DNA from: Candidatus Thermokryptus sp.
Lineage (GTDB): Bacteria; Bacteroidota; Ignavibacteria; Kryptoniales; Kryptoniaceae
DNA: 6,442 nucleotides
Assembly: GCA_028276305.1 (NCBI GenBank)
Contig: JAPYWO010000075.1
Coordinates: 1-6,442 of the forward strand
Direction of reading: 5' to 3'
The position numbers and the translations under genes were made by a program. Of the stretch, positions 6,181-6,442 are shown in pieces (the stretch's first letter is position 1; every line of letters starts with the position of its first letter). The notes under the pieces were generated by a model. The model saw only the letters and a list, made by a program, of their open reading frames with translations, was not told the DNA's origin and did no database searches.

Positions 6181-6442
6181 GTGGAATATATCATTGGAAT
6201 GGACGGTGGAGGGACGAAGACGCATGGGATTATAAGTGATCTTGATGGCAACCCTTTCGCCGAGGTCATAGGTGGTTCAGCTAATTTTCAAATGCTTGGT
6301 GTTGATGTCGTTGCGAGATCAATTTTGAAGCTAATTCTTGAACTTGTGCAAAAGGTAGGTTGTGATTTTCACGATGTGAAAATTATCGTCATTGGGCTCG
6401 CTGGCGCTGGAAAAGAAGAAGATAAAAGTAAAATTTACAACG
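6181..6442 (+). CDS. BadF/BadG/BcrA/BcrD-type ATPase family sugar kinase, N-acetylglucosamine kinase-like (N-terminal 87 codons)
   Basis: Translation from GTG 6181 gives (M)EYIIGMDGGGTKTHGIISD and continues open to the window edge. GTG is the likely start: the in-frame stop TAA at 6166-6168 leaves no other plausible start, and a GGA at 6172-6174 gives a modest ribosome binding site. The DGGGTKT motif (residues 8-14) is the phosphate-1 loop of the ASKHA fold as seen in the BadF/BadG family and in N-acetylglucosamine kinases. GGSANFQMLG (31-40) matches the conserved segment with an Asn after the second strand, and IVIGLAGAGKEED (69-81) matches the next conserved strand and loop. Known members phosphorylate GlcNAc or glucosamine with ATP in the cytoplasm; others are activators of 2-hydroxyacyl-CoA dehydratases or benzoyl-CoA reductase. 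The spacing of motifs and the lack of an iron-sulfur dehydratase context favour a sugar kinase, but about two thirds of the usual roughly 300 residues lie outside the window. Confidence 0.8.
   Translation, partial: MEYIIGMDGGGTKTHGIISDLDGNPFAEVIGGSANFQMLGVDVVARSILKLILELVQKVGCDFHDVKIIVIGLAGAGKEEDKSKIYN

Overview
The window is a tightly packed, single-strand block of four genes, all on the + strand: the 3' two thirds of a TonB-dependent outer-membrane receptor, a very large secreted protein of 1194 residues, a PorV/PorQ-family outer-membrane beta-barrel of 341 residues, and the first 87 codons of a BadF/BadG-type sugar kinase (N-acetylglucosamine kinase-like). The gaps between genes are only 22, 18 and 17 bases, and I see no terminator or promoter in them, so the block reads as part of one operon that continues past both ends.

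The organism is a Gram-negative bacterium of the FCB (Fibrobacteres-Chlorobi-Bacteroidetes) superphylum. This rests on the co-occurrence of a TonB receptor, a PorV/PorQ barrel and a giant secreted protein ending in a VVPNPY...IYTLSGE...FAIIK module, which resembles type IX secretion (T9SS) type A sorting domains. The style of these proteins recalls deep-branching FCB lineages such as Ignavibacteria, Calditrichota, Marinimicrobia or Kryptonia. That lineage guess is from memory of protein style, not from a search.

Layout: 1-1512 TonB receptor (C-terminal barrel); 1535-5119 giant secreted protein (signal peptide, charged helical N-terminus, Ca-binding-type Asp-rich loops, an FN3-like domain, beta-rich stretches of unknown fold, sorting-domain-like tail); 5138-6163 PorV/PorQ protein; 6181 to the edge, kinase. 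There is no gene-free stretch longer than 22 bases, and I found no RNA genes, mobile elements or CRISPR arrays.

Working model (inference): the giant protein crosses the inner membrane by Sec and the outer membrane by a T9SS-like route. The PorV/PorQ barrel would act as its outer-membrane partner, and the TonB receptor would be the uptake channel it serves. The kinase is cytoplasmic and could act on an imported or recycled amino sugar, but its link to the other three rests only on position.

The most unusual signal is nucleotide-level. The 3' half of the giant gene (clearest from about 3730 to 5040) is almost emptied of C on the coding strand and filled with G and T. Leu is nearly always TTG, Arg mostly AGG and Ser mostly AGT. 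The composition returns to normal abruptly about 80 bases before the stop codon. This region holds a canonical G-quadruplex motif and many further G runs.
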